A stretch of 64,000 nucleotides of DNA from JAFLCL01 sp039809495 (lineage in GTDB: Bacteria > Myxococcota_A > Polyangia > Polyangiales > Sandaracinaceae), in NCBI GenBank assembly GCA_039809495.1, contig JBDHVC010000007.1, positions 1 to 64,000 on the forward strand. Reading direction: 5' to 3'. Position 1 is the first letter of the stretch. Every line of letters begins with the position of its first letter. Under the pieces are notes generated by a model. The model worked only from the letters and a program-made list of their open reading frames with translations, searched no databases and was not told the origin of the DNA. The position numbers and the translations under genes were made by a program. Shown one piece after another: positions 46,489 to 57,699 of the stretch.

Positions 46489-46587
46489 GGCCGACTCACG
46501 GCACGAACCGGTTGCCTCGATTCGTGCCGTTCGTTCCTCGTCGGAGGGGCTGCCCAGGGCCCTCCCTCTCGCCGAGCCCAGCGCGCC
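46489..46587 (+). repeat. Structured intergenic element, copy B (possible ncRNA)
   Basis: Second copy of the element at 38901. Stem 1 is a perfect 10 bp (ACGGCACGAA 46498-46507 / TTCGTGCCGT 46521-46530). Two positions that are G-U in copy A are Watson-Crick A-U here. The GGAGG...CCTCC hairpin follows, with the shared core TGCCCAGG. It ends immediately before the hppA stop on the opposite strand, so it could instead be part of the hppA 3' untranslated region on the minus strand. The third hairpin of copy A is missing. Confidence 0.7.
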
Positions 46588-46588
46588 G

Positions 46589-49144
<2,556 letters not shown>

Positions 49145-49271
49145 GAGCCGCGTCTCCTCGACTGCGGCGACGTGCATCGCCGCGAACACTCCCATCGGGG
49201 CCGCATCGCGTCCGGTGCTCGCACCGGCAGGCTGGACGCCTCGCGAAGACGACGACCCGAGAAGGCGCCGC

Positions 49272-49300
49272 CTCATAGCAGCCGTGCCCCTCGGTGTCGA
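49272..49300 (-). promoter_or_regulatory. Candidate promoter for hppA
   Basis: Minus-strand TCGACA (49295-49300), 17-nt spacer, TATGAG (49272-49277). The leader to hppA would be about 120 nt and contains a CCGGTGC-type hairpin near 49211-49226. The same TATGAG hexamer appears in the rpsB promoter candidate. Confidence 0.35.
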
Positions 49301-49322
49301 GGCGTGGAGCGCGCGACGCGAG

Positions 49323-49367
49323 CCCCCTTCGACCTGCCCCCCTTCGACCTGCCCCCCTTCGACCTGC
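49323..49367 (-). repeat. Three perfect 15-bp tandem repeats abutting a stop codon
   Basis: Unit CCCCCTTCGACCTGC (plus strand) repeats exactly at 49323, 49338 and 49353. The array starts the base after the stop codon of the AMIN-like gene and extends toward the hppA promoter. It is non-coding in the annotated frames. Confidence 0.85.
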
Positions 49368-50060
49368 TCAGCGCGTGGGTCCGCGGACCGCGGGCGGACG
49401 CTCGGCGTCGGCGGGCTCGCTCGAGGGGAAGTCCCGGGCGCTCTCGGGTGAAGCGGGGCGCACGCTCGCCGCGCCCTGAGCGCGCGAGGGCGCTGGCGCG
49501 CTCGGGGCGAGATCGGCCGGGCGGTAGCGCCCGGGCGCGAAGTCGATGAACGTGTAGGCGAAGCCCCCCTCGACGCTCGAGGTGATCTGGGGGACGACGC
49601 TCGCGCGCATCGCGAGCACGAGGACCATGTCGCGCCCGCGGCGCTCGAGGTGCGCGCGGACGACCGGGGTCTCGAAGAACGCCGTCTCGAGGTAGCGCCG
49701 GCTGTTCCCGACGTGGGTCGCCGTGTTCGGGAAGACGACCTCGACGCGCCCCTCCGTGCTCGCGAGCCGCGTCGCCACGGCGGCGTTGGTCTGGACGAAG
49801 AAGCGCGAGCCGCCGTCCGGGCGCATCTGGAAGCCGGGCCAGGTGAGGATCGCCGCGGGGGCCGCGCGACCGCGCCGTGCCGCGAGCCGCCCGAGCGCGG
49901 GGGGCGGGTTCGGGCGCCCGGGCGTGACGCCGCCGTACTCGGAGACCGGATGCGGCGCGGCGGGCTCGCTCGTCCGCACCTCTTGGGCGAGCGAGCCGCT
50001 CGAAGCGGCCAGGGGGGCGAGCCCGAGGAGGCACGCGACGACGGGGAGAGCGTGGCGCAC
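49368..50060 (-). CDS. Exported AMIN-like domain protein
   Basis: 230-residue periplasmic protein. It has a signal peptide (VVACLLGLAPLAASSGSLAQ) and a Pro/Arg-rich spacer. The central beta domain (about 70-175: ILTWPGFQMRPDGGSRFFVQT, GRVEVVFPNT, VLVLAMRASVVPQITSS) resembles AMIN domains, which localise secretin and amidase proteins to peptidoglycan. The C-terminal 45 residues are disordered. The GTG start at 50060 was chosen because the signal peptide begins there; the longer open frame upstream is antisense to the kinase gene. Three 15-bp repeats follow its stop directly. Confidence 0.65.
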   Translation of the reverse strand: MRHALPVVACLLGLAPLAASSGSLAQEVRTSEPAAPHPVSEYGGVTPGRPNPPPALGRLAARRGRAAPAAILTWPGFQMRPDGGSRFFVQTNAAVATRLASTEGRVEVVFPNTATHVGNSRRYLETAFFETPVVRAHLERRGRDMVLVLAMRASVVPQITSSVEGGFAYTFIDFAPGRYRPADLAPSAPAPSRAQGAASVRPASPESARDFPSSEPADAERPPAVRGPTR

Positions 50061-50165
50061 GAGGCGATGGTAGGGCAGCTCCTGGGTCGTTCGGCAAATT
50101 TCGGGGGGCGCGCGCCCGAGGGCCTGGACCCCGACAAGGGACGGCGGGTCGCGTACGCTGCGCGC

Positions 50166-51572
50166 GTGTCGGCCTTCGGGACCGCCCTCGTCGTCAGCGT
50201 CGCCTGCTACGCGCAGGCCGCGTTCGTCTTCGCGTGGCTCTGGCTCTATGGCCCAAGGCACGACGCCGTCGGGCTGGCGTTCTCCGGCATGGCGGCGGGC
50301 GCGACGGGCGCCGCCCTCGGCGCCGTGTTCCTCACCGCGGAGGTCGCGCCCGAGACGGCCGAGCTCGGCGCGCGCCTGCTCTACGCCGGGAGCTTCGTCG
50401 CGGGGATCGGGCTCTTTCGCGTCGCGGCCGAGCTCTCGGGCCGGCCCGTCCCACGCGCCGTGTCGCGCGCGGTCGTCGCGACCCTCGTCGCGAGCGCCGT
50501 GATCGCCGCGCTCGGCCTCGTCCACGACCCGCGGACGGTGGAGCCCGAGATGGCGCACGCGCCCTCCCTGCGGCCGCTCGGCGCGGTCCTGCTCGCGTTC
50601 GCCCTCGCGACGTTCGTGCTCGACGTCGCGCTCCTCGCCCGCGCCGCGCGCGAGCGCGCCAGCGCGCGCTGGATCCTGGTCGGGATCACGCCCGCGGCGA
50701 TCGCCACCGGCTACGAGCAGATCGCGCGCCTCTGGGGGCGCACGCCCATCTTCTCGCTCGTCTTGCTCGGCACCCTGGTCATCGTCACCGCGTCCTGGGT
50801 GCTCCTTCGCCGCTTCGCAGCGGTCGGCGATCGCCTCCGCGCGCGCAAGCTCGCCCTCGAGGCCAGCCACGCCGCGCTCGTCCGCGCGACCCAGGACCGA
50901 TCGAGCGCCAAGCATCTCGCCGACGTCGGCGAGCTCTCGGTCGTGCTCGCGAGCGAATTCGAGGCCCCGATGTCGGCGCTGCGTCGATCCGTCGAGAGCC
51001 TCACGCTCGAGGCGCTCGAGCGGGGTGAAGCGAACCGCACGCTCGACGCGATCGACGCGGAGACGAGCTACCTCAACCGCCTCGTCGGTGATCTGCTGCT
51101 CTTCGCCAAGCCGCTCCGCCACGAGCGGCGGGACGTGCGGGTCGCGGCGCTCGTCGAGGACGCGCTCGTCGAGACGCGAGCCCATCACGGATCCACGCTC
51201 TCGGTCGACCTCGACGTCGAGCCTGGGCTCGTCGTGCGCTGCGAGCCGGACGCGATGCGGCACGCGATCGTCAAGGTCCTCGAGAACGCGGTCGAGGCCG
51301 CGGCAGGGAGCACCATCCAGATCCGCGCGAGGGCCGACGAGGTCCGCCGCGTCCGGCTCGAGATCATCGATCCGGGCGACGGGATGGACACGCTCGTCCG
51401 GAGCCGCGCGCTCGAGCCGTTCTTCACGACCCACAAGCAGGGGACGGGCCTCGGCCTCGCGATCGTCGCGCGCGTGGTCGGCGCGCACGAGGGCCGCGTG
51501 AGCATCGACAGCTCGCGCGGGCGAGGCACGACGGTGACGCTGCTCCTGCCGCCCGGAGCCGCCGCGGGTTGA
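50166..51572 (+). CDS. Membrane histidine-kinase-like protein lacking the H-box histidine
   Basis: 468-residue protein. The N-terminal half (1-215) has about seven hydrophobic helices, a 7TM-type sensor. A coiled linker leads to a DHp-like region and an HATPase_c domain with N box (VLENAVEAA), G box (DPGDGMD), F box (EPFFTTHKQGTGLGLAIV) and GRGTTVTLLLP. The expected H-box reads LASEFEAPMSALRR: Ser263 replaces the phospho-acceptor His and Ala replaces Asn of the HExxNP pattern. It should not autophosphorylate in the usual way. GTG start. The stop overlaps the next kinase start (TTGA), so a heteromer is plausible. Confidence 0.85.
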   Translation: MSAFGTALVVSVACYAQAAFVFAWLWLYGPRHDAVGLAFSGMAAGATGAALGAVFLTAEVAPETAELGARLLYAGSFVAGIGLFRVAAELSGRPVPRAVSRAVVATLVASAVIAALGLVHDPRTVEPEMAHAPSLRPLGAVLLAFALATFVLDVALLARAARERASARWILVGITPAAIATGYEQIARLWGRTPIFSLVLLGTLVIVTASWVLLRRFAAVGDRLRARKLALEASHAALVRATQDRSSAKHLADVGELSVVLASEFEAPMSALRRSVESLTLEALERGEANRTLDAIDAETSYLNRLVGDLLLFAKPLRHERRDVRVAALVEDALVETRAHHGSTLSVDLDVEPGLVVRCEPDAMRHAIVKVLENAVEAAAGSTIQIRARADEVRRVRLEIIDPGDGMDTLVRSRALEPFFTTHKQGTGLGLAIVARVVGAHEGRVSIDSSRGRGTTVTLLLPPGAAAG

Positions 51573-53032
51573 CCGACGCGCCCGGTCCGCGTTCGATCGC
51601 CCTCGTGTCGGTCCACGCGATGCTCCTCGTCGGTGCGGCGGGAATGCTCGTCGTCATCGCGATCTGGTTCGCGCTGCTCGCGCGGCTGCGCGCCGACGAG
51701 CGGCGGCTCTCGTCCTTCTCGCTCGTCTCGACGCTCATCGCCTGCGGCCTCTTGGCCACCGCGCAGATCGTGTCCGGCTCGAGCCCGACCTTCGTCGCGA
51801 TGGCGCGAAGCTGGCAGCTCGCGAGCATGGGCGCGATCGCGGCGCTCGTGCCCGATCTCTTCGCCGGGCTGGTCGGCGTGAGGCTGCCGAGGTGGCCATC
51901 GATCACGGCCGGCGCGCTCTTCGCCACCCTCGCCGCGAGCGGGCTCTTCGTGGATCCGCGCGACGGAGAGGATCCGGCGCGCCTCGGCGTGGCGGGGATC
52001 GTCGCCGCCGCGCTGCTCGCCCTCGCCATGACGCCGATGACGCTCCAGTTCGCGAGGGCGACGCTCGAGCGACGGGAGCTGCGCCTGCTCGCGCTCGGGC
52101 TCGCCCTGGTCCTCGCGAGCGGGATCGTCGACATCGTCTCCTGGGCACGCGGCGTCCGCCAGCTCGAGGTCACGATCCACACGATCAGCCTCACGATCCT
52201 CCTCCTCGCGGCGACCCTGATGCGTCAGGTCTTCGAGGCCGAGGGCGAGCTCGAGCGCAGCTCGACGCTCCTCGCGCGCTCGCTCGAGGACCTCGCGCGA
52301 GCCGAGCACGAGCTCGACGAGACGCGCCGGCGCGCGGCCATCGGCGAGCTCGCGGCCGTCGTCGCGCACGAGGTCCGCAACCCCCTCGCCGTGCTTCGCA
52401 ACGCCGCGTCCTCGCTCCGCAAGCGCACCACGCGCCCACGGGACGTCGCGATGCTCCTCGCGATCGTCCGCGAGGAGACGCATCGGCTCGGCGACCTCGG
52501 CCAGTCCCTCGCGCACTTCGCGGAGCCGATGTCCTTCCGGCCGACGATCGTCCGGGTCGGTCCGCTCATCGACGACGTCGTCGCCGCGATCCGCCGCGCG
52601 CACGAGAGCGACGTCCCCTTCACCTTCACGGTCACGGCGGGGGATCTCCACCTCCACGCCGACGCCGCGCTGCTCCGGCGGGCGCTCGTGAACGTGATCG
52701 ACAACGCGGTCCGCGCGATGCCGTCGGGGGGACACATCGCGATCACCGTCACCGCGACCGAGCGCGCGCTCCTCGTCGACGTGCTCGACGAGGGCGAGGG
52801 GATGAGCGCGGCCGTCCGCGAGCGCGCCAAGGATCCCTTCTTCACGACGCGCGCCACGGGCACCGGGCTCGGGCTCGCGCTGGTCGAGAAGGTGATCCAG
52901 ATGCACGGAGGCGAGGTCACGCTCCACCCCGTCGAGCCGCACGGGACGCGCGTCACCATGGCGCTCCCTCGGTGGACCGACGACGACGGCCGCGCCCGCG
53001 TCGAGGCGGCGACGCTCCTCCACGGCGCGTGA
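51569..53032 (+). CDS. Membrane sensor histidine kinase
   Basis: 487-residue kinase. Hydrophobic N-terminal sensor region (1-215, about seven helices, similar layout to the preceding protein), coiled coil (220-255), HisKA domain with AHEVRNPLAVLRN (His267) and HATPase_c with NVIDNAVRAM, DEGEGMS and PFFTTRATGTGLGLALVEK. All catalytic boxes are intact. Translation likely starts at the TTG overlapping the upstream stop (TTGA), or at GTG 51605. No response regulator is encoded nearby. Confidence 0.87.
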   Translation: MTDAPGPRSIALVSVHAMLLVGAAGMLVVIAIWFALLARLRADERRLSSFSLVSTLIACGLLATAQIVSGSSPTFVAMARSWQLASMGAIAALVPDLFAGLVGVRLPRWPSITAGALFATLAASGLFVDPRDGEDPARLGVAGIVAAALLALAMTPMTLQFARATLERRELRLLALGLALVLASGIVDIVSWARGVRQLEVTIHTISLTILLLAATLMRQVFEAEGELERSSTLLARSLEDLARAEHELDETRRRAAIGELAAVVAHEVRNPLAVLRNAASSLRKRTTRPRDVAMLLAIVREETHRLGDLGQSLAHFAEPMSFRPTIVRVGPLIDDVVAAIRRAHESDVPFTFTVTAGDLHLHADAALLRRALVNVIDNAVRAMPSGGHIAITVTATERALLVDVLDEGEGMSAAVRERAKDPFFTTRATGTGLGLALVEKVIQMHGGEVTLHPVEPHGTRVTMALPRWTDDDGRARVEAATLLHGA

Positions 53033-53055
53033 GGGTCAGCGGCGCTACGCGGGCG

Positions 53056-54921
53056 TCAGAAGCGCAGCGGCTCGGTCGCGATGATGCGCGCTTCCGTCGC
53101 CGGCGCGCCGGGCGTGGGCTCGATCGCCACGGAGGTGTTGGCGAAGTCGATCGGGAGATAGAAGAGCCAGAGCCGATCGTGGCCGATGCGGTGCTCCCAC
53201 CCCGTGAGCCCGTAGAGGATGCGCCACCAGTGCTCGCCGTCGCTGCGCTCGCCGTAGTCGAAGAGCAGGCTCACGTGGAGCTCCCACTCCCAGCGCCCCT
53301 CGTGCGGCCACTCGCGCCGGCGGAAGTAGGTGAAGAGCGGGAGCGTCACCTGGGTCTCGGTGTTGTTCTCCGCGACGCGGTAGTAGAAGGGGAAGAGCAC
53401 CGAGTAGCGCGCGTGCGCCTCGAAATTCTCGATGTCCCACCAGATCGGGTTGAGGACGGTGTAGCGATGGGTCGGGACGCTCTCGAAGTACCAGATCGGG
53501 TGGAGGTTCACCGCGTCGCCGTCGTGCCAGCGCGAGACCTGGAGCGAGGGGAAGACCCAGGTCGTCTCGTCGTGGGTCTCGTGGTTCACGAAGTTGCCGA
53601 AGAGCGGCGTCAGCCACAGGTGGCTCCGGCCGTGCTCCTCGAGGCTGAGAAAGAGCGGCGCCAAGAGCCAATTGTCGTAGGCGGGGCTCGACCAGTGCCA
53701 CGCGAGCGGCGTGATCATCAGCGTCTCGCTGTGGTCGCGCGGATCGCGAGCCCACGCGAAGAGCGGCAGCGCCGCGTCGAGCTCCGTCGCGCCGCGGTAG
53801 CGCTGATAGAGCCACGAGACGAGCGTCTCGCTCTCACCCTCGCGCAGATAGAGGAAGGCGGGGGTCGAGAGCCGGAAGGCGCCGGGTGACTCGGAGTAGT
53901 GGAAGAGCAGCGGCGGGATCGTCGTCGAGTGGAAGTCGCGCCCCTCCGCGTGGTGCAAGAGCCCGGCGATGCCCCAGAAGCTCTGATCGCGGTCCTCTTG
54001 GAGGTAGAACGGCGCGAGGACGGTGAGCGTCCGGCCGAGCTCGGGGTTGCGCCACCGATAGAAGAGCGGCGGGACGAATTGGTATTGCTCCGTGGGGGAG
54101 TCGTGGACCCAGAGCAGCGGGAAGAGCCCCCACGACTCCTCGTCCGCGCGGCGGAAGCGATAGGCGAGCAGCCCCGCCGTCAGGTAGTCCTCGTCCTCGC
54201 TGCCCCACGCCGCCGAGAGCAGCGGCGGCAGGATGTGATAGTAGCGCCCGCCCTCGTGGTGGCCGCTCATGAAGAGCGGGACGACGCCCACGTCGTGGCT
54301 CGTGGCGTCCTCGTGGTGGAAGACCGGACCTACGATCCACGTGTGGTGACCCTCGCCGCGGAACCACCAGAAGAGCGGGAAGACGACGTCGAAGGGCGAG
54401 GCGCCCTCCCGGTGGTAGATCGGCGGAATGACCAGCTCGCTCACCCCCGGCGACTCGCGCAGGTAGAAGCCGGGGAAGACGGCCGTCGTCGTGATCCCGC
54501 CCCGTCGATCGTAGAGAAAGAGCGGCGGCAAGGGGAGCGTGAAGTCGCCCCGCGCGGGCGCAGGCGGTGGCGGCGCGACGAAGCGCGTCGTCTGCCCGAC
54601 GGCCGGGTTGATCGCGGCGGGAGGCTGACCCTCACCCTCGCTCGCCGCGGCGTCGCGCTCGGCTCGTCGCGCCTCCTCGTGCGCGGCGGCCGACTCGTCG
54701 TCGGCGGCCTCGTCGTCGGCGGCCTCGTCGTCGGCGGCCTCGTCGTCGGCGGCCTCGTCGTCGGCGGCCTCGTCGTCGGCGGCCTCGTCGCTCGCGTTCG
54801 GGGCCGAGGAGCCCGCCATCGGATCCTGGAGCCGGTACTGGGCCTCGGCGCCGCGGACGACGACGAGCAGCGCGACGAGCGCGACGAGCGCTCCGAGGGA
54901 GCGGGTCGAGGAGCGGCTCAC
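53056..54921 (-). CDS. Large secreted beta-repeat protein of unknown function
   Basis: 621-residue exported protein. A signal peptide (LGALVALVALLVVVRGAEA) precedes a seven-fold EAADD acidic repeat (about 43-77) and a Pro-rich linker. The rest (about 120-621) is a chain of short strands carrying the recurring motif P-L/I-F/Y-x-x-x-(W/F/Y), for example PPLFYRW, LFPLLW, PLFTYF and FPFYYR. These are rich in Trp, Tyr, Phe and His. The pattern suggests an outer-membrane or beta-solenoid surface protein. Its GTG start overlaps the hisS stop (GTGA). No family is recognised. Confidence 0.72.
   Translation of the reverse strand: MSRSSTRSLGALVALVALLVVVRGAEAQYRLQDPMAGSSAPNASDEAADDEAADDEAADDEAADDEAADDEAADDESAAAHEEARRAERDAAASEGEGQPPAAINPAVGQTTRFVAPPPPAPARGDFTLPLPPLFLYDRRGGITTTAVFPGFYLRESPGVSELVIPPIYHREGASPFDVVFPLFWWFRGEGHHTWIVGPVFHHEDATSHDVGVVPLFMSGHHEGGRYYHILPPLLSAAWGSEDEDYLTAGLLAYRFRRADEESWGLFPLLWVHDSPTEQYQFVPPLFYRWRNPELGRTLTVLAPFYLQEDRDQSFWGIAGLLHHAEGRDFHSTTIPPLLFHYSESPGAFRLSTPAFLYLREGESETLVSWLYQRYRGATELDAALPLFAWARDPRDHSETLMITPLAWHWSSPAYDNWLLAPLFLSLEEHGRSHLWLTPLFGNFVNHETHDETTWVFPSLQVSRWHDGDAVNLHPIWYFESVPTHRYTVLNPIWWDIENFEAHARYSVLFPFYYRVAENNTETQVTLPLFTYFRRREWPHEGRWEWELHVSLLFDYGERSDGEHWWRILYGLTGWEHRIGHDRLWLFYLPIDFANTSVAIEPTPGAPATEARIIATEPLRF
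54694..54783 (-). repeat. Six 15-bp tandem repeats encoding EAADD
   Basis: Unit CTCGTCGTCGGCGGC (plus strand) repeats six times without change, with a seventh partial copy. Encodes the acidic repeat just after the signal peptide of the 621-residue protein. Perfect identity suggests recent slippage. Confidence 0.92.
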
Positions 54922-56210
54922 GACGTGGCCTCGCCTGGCGCGAGCGCGACGCGCGCGCGCACGGCCTGGACGAGCTCGGCTCGCGCGACGTCCTCCTGAT
55001 GCCGCTCGCGCAGATCCTTGAGCTGGACGACGCCGCGCTCCCGCTCGCTCGGCCCGAGGACGAGCGCCACGCGCGCGCCGAGCTTCTCGGCACGCCGGAG
55101 CTGGCTCTTCATCGACTGGCCGCGCAGATCCGCCTCCGCCGCGAGGCCCGCGTCGCGGAGCGACTTGAGCAGCACCGCGGCCTCGATCCGGAGCGAGCCC
55201 TCCGCGACGACCACGAAGGCGTCGATCGTCGGACCGGGGGCCTCGTCCGCGAGCGCGAGGAGGATGCGCTCGATGCCCATCGCGAAGCCGATCGAGGGGA
55301 CGTCCGGCCCGCCGAGCTCTCGCACGAGCCCGTCGTAGCGGCCTCCACCGCAGAGCGCGTTCTGCGCGCCGAGCGCCCCGCCCTTGCCCTGGATCTCGAA
55401 GAGGGTCCGCGAGTAGTAGTCGAGCCCGCGCACGAGCCGCGGCTCGACGCGGACCTTCGTCCCGAACGCCTCGAGGGTCGCGGTCAGCTCCGCGAAGTGG
55501 GCGCGATCATCATCGCTCAAGAATTCGAGGATCGACGGCGCGCCCGCGCAGAGCTCCTGATCGATCGGGCTCTTCGAGTCGAGGATCCGGAGCGGGTTCG
55601 TCTCGAGGCGCTGCTTGCTCTCGTCCGAGAGGCTCGCCGCGTGCGGCGCGAGGTGGGCTCGGAGCGCCTCGCGGTAGCGCGCGCGCGCCTCGCGCGAGCC
55701 GAGCGAATTGACGAGCACCTCGAGATCCTCGACCCCGAGCGAGGCGAGGAGCGAGACGACCATCGCGATCATCTCCGCGTCGACCTGAGGCCCCGGGTCG
55801 CCGAAGCACTCGAGCCCGGCCTGGAAGAACTGCCGATAGCGGCCGCGCGCGGGGCGCTCGCGCCGGAACATCGGGCCGAGGTAGTACCACTTCGAGACGG
55901 GCTCGAGGCCGTGGACGGCGTGCTCGACGTAGGCGCGCACGGCCGACGCCGTCCCCTCCGGCCGCAGCGTCAGCATGTCGTCGCCCTTGTCGACGAAGCT
56001 GTACATCTCCTTGCCGACGATGTCGGTCGCCTCGCCGATGGAGCGGACGAAGAGCGCGGTGGGCTCGACGAGCGGGGTGCGCACCTCGCGATAGCCGTGT
56101 CGACGAGCGGCCTCGCGGAACGCGGCCTCGACCCGATGCCAGCGCGGCATCTGGTCTGGGAGCACGTCGTTCATTCCTTTGACGGCTCGGATCAGGCTCG
56201 GGTCGCTCAT
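54918..56210 (-). CDS. hisS: Histidyl-tRNA synthetase
   Basis: 430-residue class II synthetase. Motif 1 region (GMNDVLPDQMPRW, RTPLVEPTALFVRSIGE), motif 2 (LRPEGTASAVRAYVEH and FRRERPARGRYRQFFQ), histidine-A motif GLDYYSRTLFEI and the motif 3 block SIGFAMGIERILL are all visible. The C-terminal anticodon-binding domain (about 330-430) is complete. Length matches the family. Start ATG 56210. Its stop overlaps the start of the 621-residue secreted-protein gene. Confidence 0.97.
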   Translation of the reverse strand: MSDPSLIRAVKGMNDVLPDQMPRWHRVEAAFREAARRHGYREVRTPLVEPTALFVRSIGEATDIVGKEMYSFVDKGDDMLTLRPEGTASAVRAYVEHAVHGLEPVSKWYYLGPMFRRERPARGRYRQFFQAGLECFGDPGPQVDAEMIAMVVSLLASLGVEDLEVLVNSLGSREARARYREALRAHLAPHAASLSDESKQRLETNPLRILDSKSPIDQELCAGAPSILEFLSDDDRAHFAELTATLEAFGTKVRVEPRLVRGLDYYSRTLFEIQGKGGALGAQNALCGGGRYDGLVRELGGPDVPSIGFAMGIERILLALADEAPGPTIDAFVVVAEGSLRIEAAVLLKSLRDAGLAAEADLRGQSMKSQLRRAEKLGARVALVLGPSERERGVVQLKDLRERHQEDVARAELVQAVRARVALAPGEATS

Positions 56211-56332
56211 GAGCTCGCGGGTCGCAAGAGGCCGAGGCAGCTGCGCCTCTCGAGGGGACGCGCTTCGTACCCGATGCGTCCTTGGCGAGCAAGACGTGGG
56301 GAGCCCCGGGGTACGCCCGCGAAGAGCCCCGG

Positions 56333-57595
56333 TCAGTGACCCGCGACGGCCGCTAGGATCGTCATGAAGACGAAGAACACGAAGCCCATGATGGCGATGA
56401 GGCAGCCGACGAGCTGCCCCGCGGGCGAGACGTTCCCCCTCACCCCCGGCTGCATCGCCATCCCCCCGACCGGCATGGTCGGGAAGGCGCTGAGCGACTC
56501 CTTCGCGACGTGCGACGCGTCGTCGACGATCACCGCCTGGGGCGGGAGCTGCGGCGTCTCGGTCTTGAAGCGATCGTCCCCGCGCCGCACGGCCGTGCCG
56601 AGCGCGACGATCTCGATGAGGCCGTTGCCGATCTCTCGGATGTGGAGCTTGTTCCCGATCACGCGCTCGGCGCCGATCTCCTGCGCCTCCTTGCGGATCA
56701 GCTCGAGGCAGTTCTCGCGTGCCTCGTAGACGAGGCGCGTGACCTCGTTGATCTCGCCGCGCGCGAGGCCCTTCAAGCTGGCGGCGAGCCCCCCGACGAA
56801 GCCGAGGGAGTACACGCTCGTCGCCATCACGAGCTGGTGGGGCAGGAGCCCGAGCTGGGCGAGGTTCCAGAGCTCGGCGCCCGTGAGCTCGGAGGTGACG
56901 ACGCGCTCGGGGCCGACGGGCCCCTGCGAGAGCATCGGGTGGTGCGAGGCCGTCCCCGTGAGCAGGAGCTCCACGGTGCCCGGCCCGTAGGGGAGCATCT
57001 GGACGTTCACGTCCACCACCGCGTTCGCGCCGGCGCGCGAGGCCTCCTCGCGCAGGCGCTGGAGCGCCGTGTGGCGGATCTGGTTGTACATCGAGCTGAA
57101 CTCGTGGACCTCTCCGCGCGCCATCGTGCGCAGGGAGCCGAGCACGCCCCGGCCGACGCCGAGCGCGTAGGCGATGTTGCCCATCACGAACTTCGTCGGG
57201 CGGTACCCCGCGTCGAGGTGGCAGTAGAGCTCGATCCCCGAGGCGGCGCTCGAGAAGAACGGGAGCTGGCCCCGCGTATCGACCACGGCGGTGCCTTGCG
57301 CGAGGAATTCCGTGTAGCTCGCGAGCGTCCGCAGCTCGGAGACCACCCCCGTGACGCCGGAGGCGCCGTGCTTGCGGGCCTCCTGCTCCATCCGCTCGAT
57401 GGCGGCGTGCCGCCCCTCGGAGATGAGCTGGGTGACCTGCTGGATCTCGCCGCCGGCGATCGAGCGCCCCATGCTCGCGAGGCCACCGGCGACGCCGAGC
57501 GAGCGCACGCTGTTGCCGACGGTGATCTCGGCCGGCTCGATCCCCTTGAGCCGGAGGCAGTAGATCTCGTTGCCACTCATCCCGCTGATGAACAT
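56333..57595 (-). CDS. Triple YbjQ-domain (DUF74) protein with C-terminal membrane anchor
   Basis: 420-residue protein with three tandem copies of a YbjQ/UPF0145-type domain (about 5-105, 125-228, 240-345). Each has the pattern E-x-Y/W ... GxxxxLGxxxGxxxSL/MxxxAxGE followed by an RxEAxxxGAxxV helix. YbjQ domains form decameric rings; their role is unclear (older annotations call them heavy-metal binding). A Pro-rich linker leads to one C-terminal helix (LVGCLIAIMGFVFFVFMTILAAVAGH), a tail anchor. The start is the ATG at 57595. Fusion of three domains on one anchored chain is unusual. Confidence 0.8.
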   Translation of the reverse strand: MFISGMSGNEIYCLRLKGIEPAEITVGNSVRSLGVAGGLASMGRSIAGGEIQQVTQLISEGRHAAIERMEQEARKHGASGVTGVVSELRTLASYTEFLAQGTAVVDTRGQLPFFSSAASGIELYCHLDAGYRPTKFVMGNIAYALGVGRGVLGSLRTMARGEVHEFSSMYNQIRHTALQRLREEASRAGANAVVDVNVQMLPYGPGTVELLLTGTASHHPMLSQGPVGPERVVTSELTGAELWNLAQLGLLPHQLVMATSVYSLGFVGGLAASLKGLARGEINEVTRLVYEARENCLELIRKEAQEIGAERVIGNKLHIREIGNGLIEIVALGTAVRRGDDRFKTETPQLPPQAVIVDDASHVAKESLSAFPTMPVGGMAMQPGVRGNVSPAGQLVGCLIAIMGFVFFVFMTILAAVAGH

Positions 57596-57699
57596 GGCGG
57601 GAGTGTCACCCAGCCGACGCGTGGCTGACAACCACCTCGACGATCACCTCGTCGACCACCTCGGCGTAGGCCCGAGCATCGCCTCGACGGCGCGCGCTG

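Noticed and set aside
54694..54783. Possible CRISPR or VNTR locus
   Set aside because: Units are contiguous and in frame inside a secreted-protein gene.
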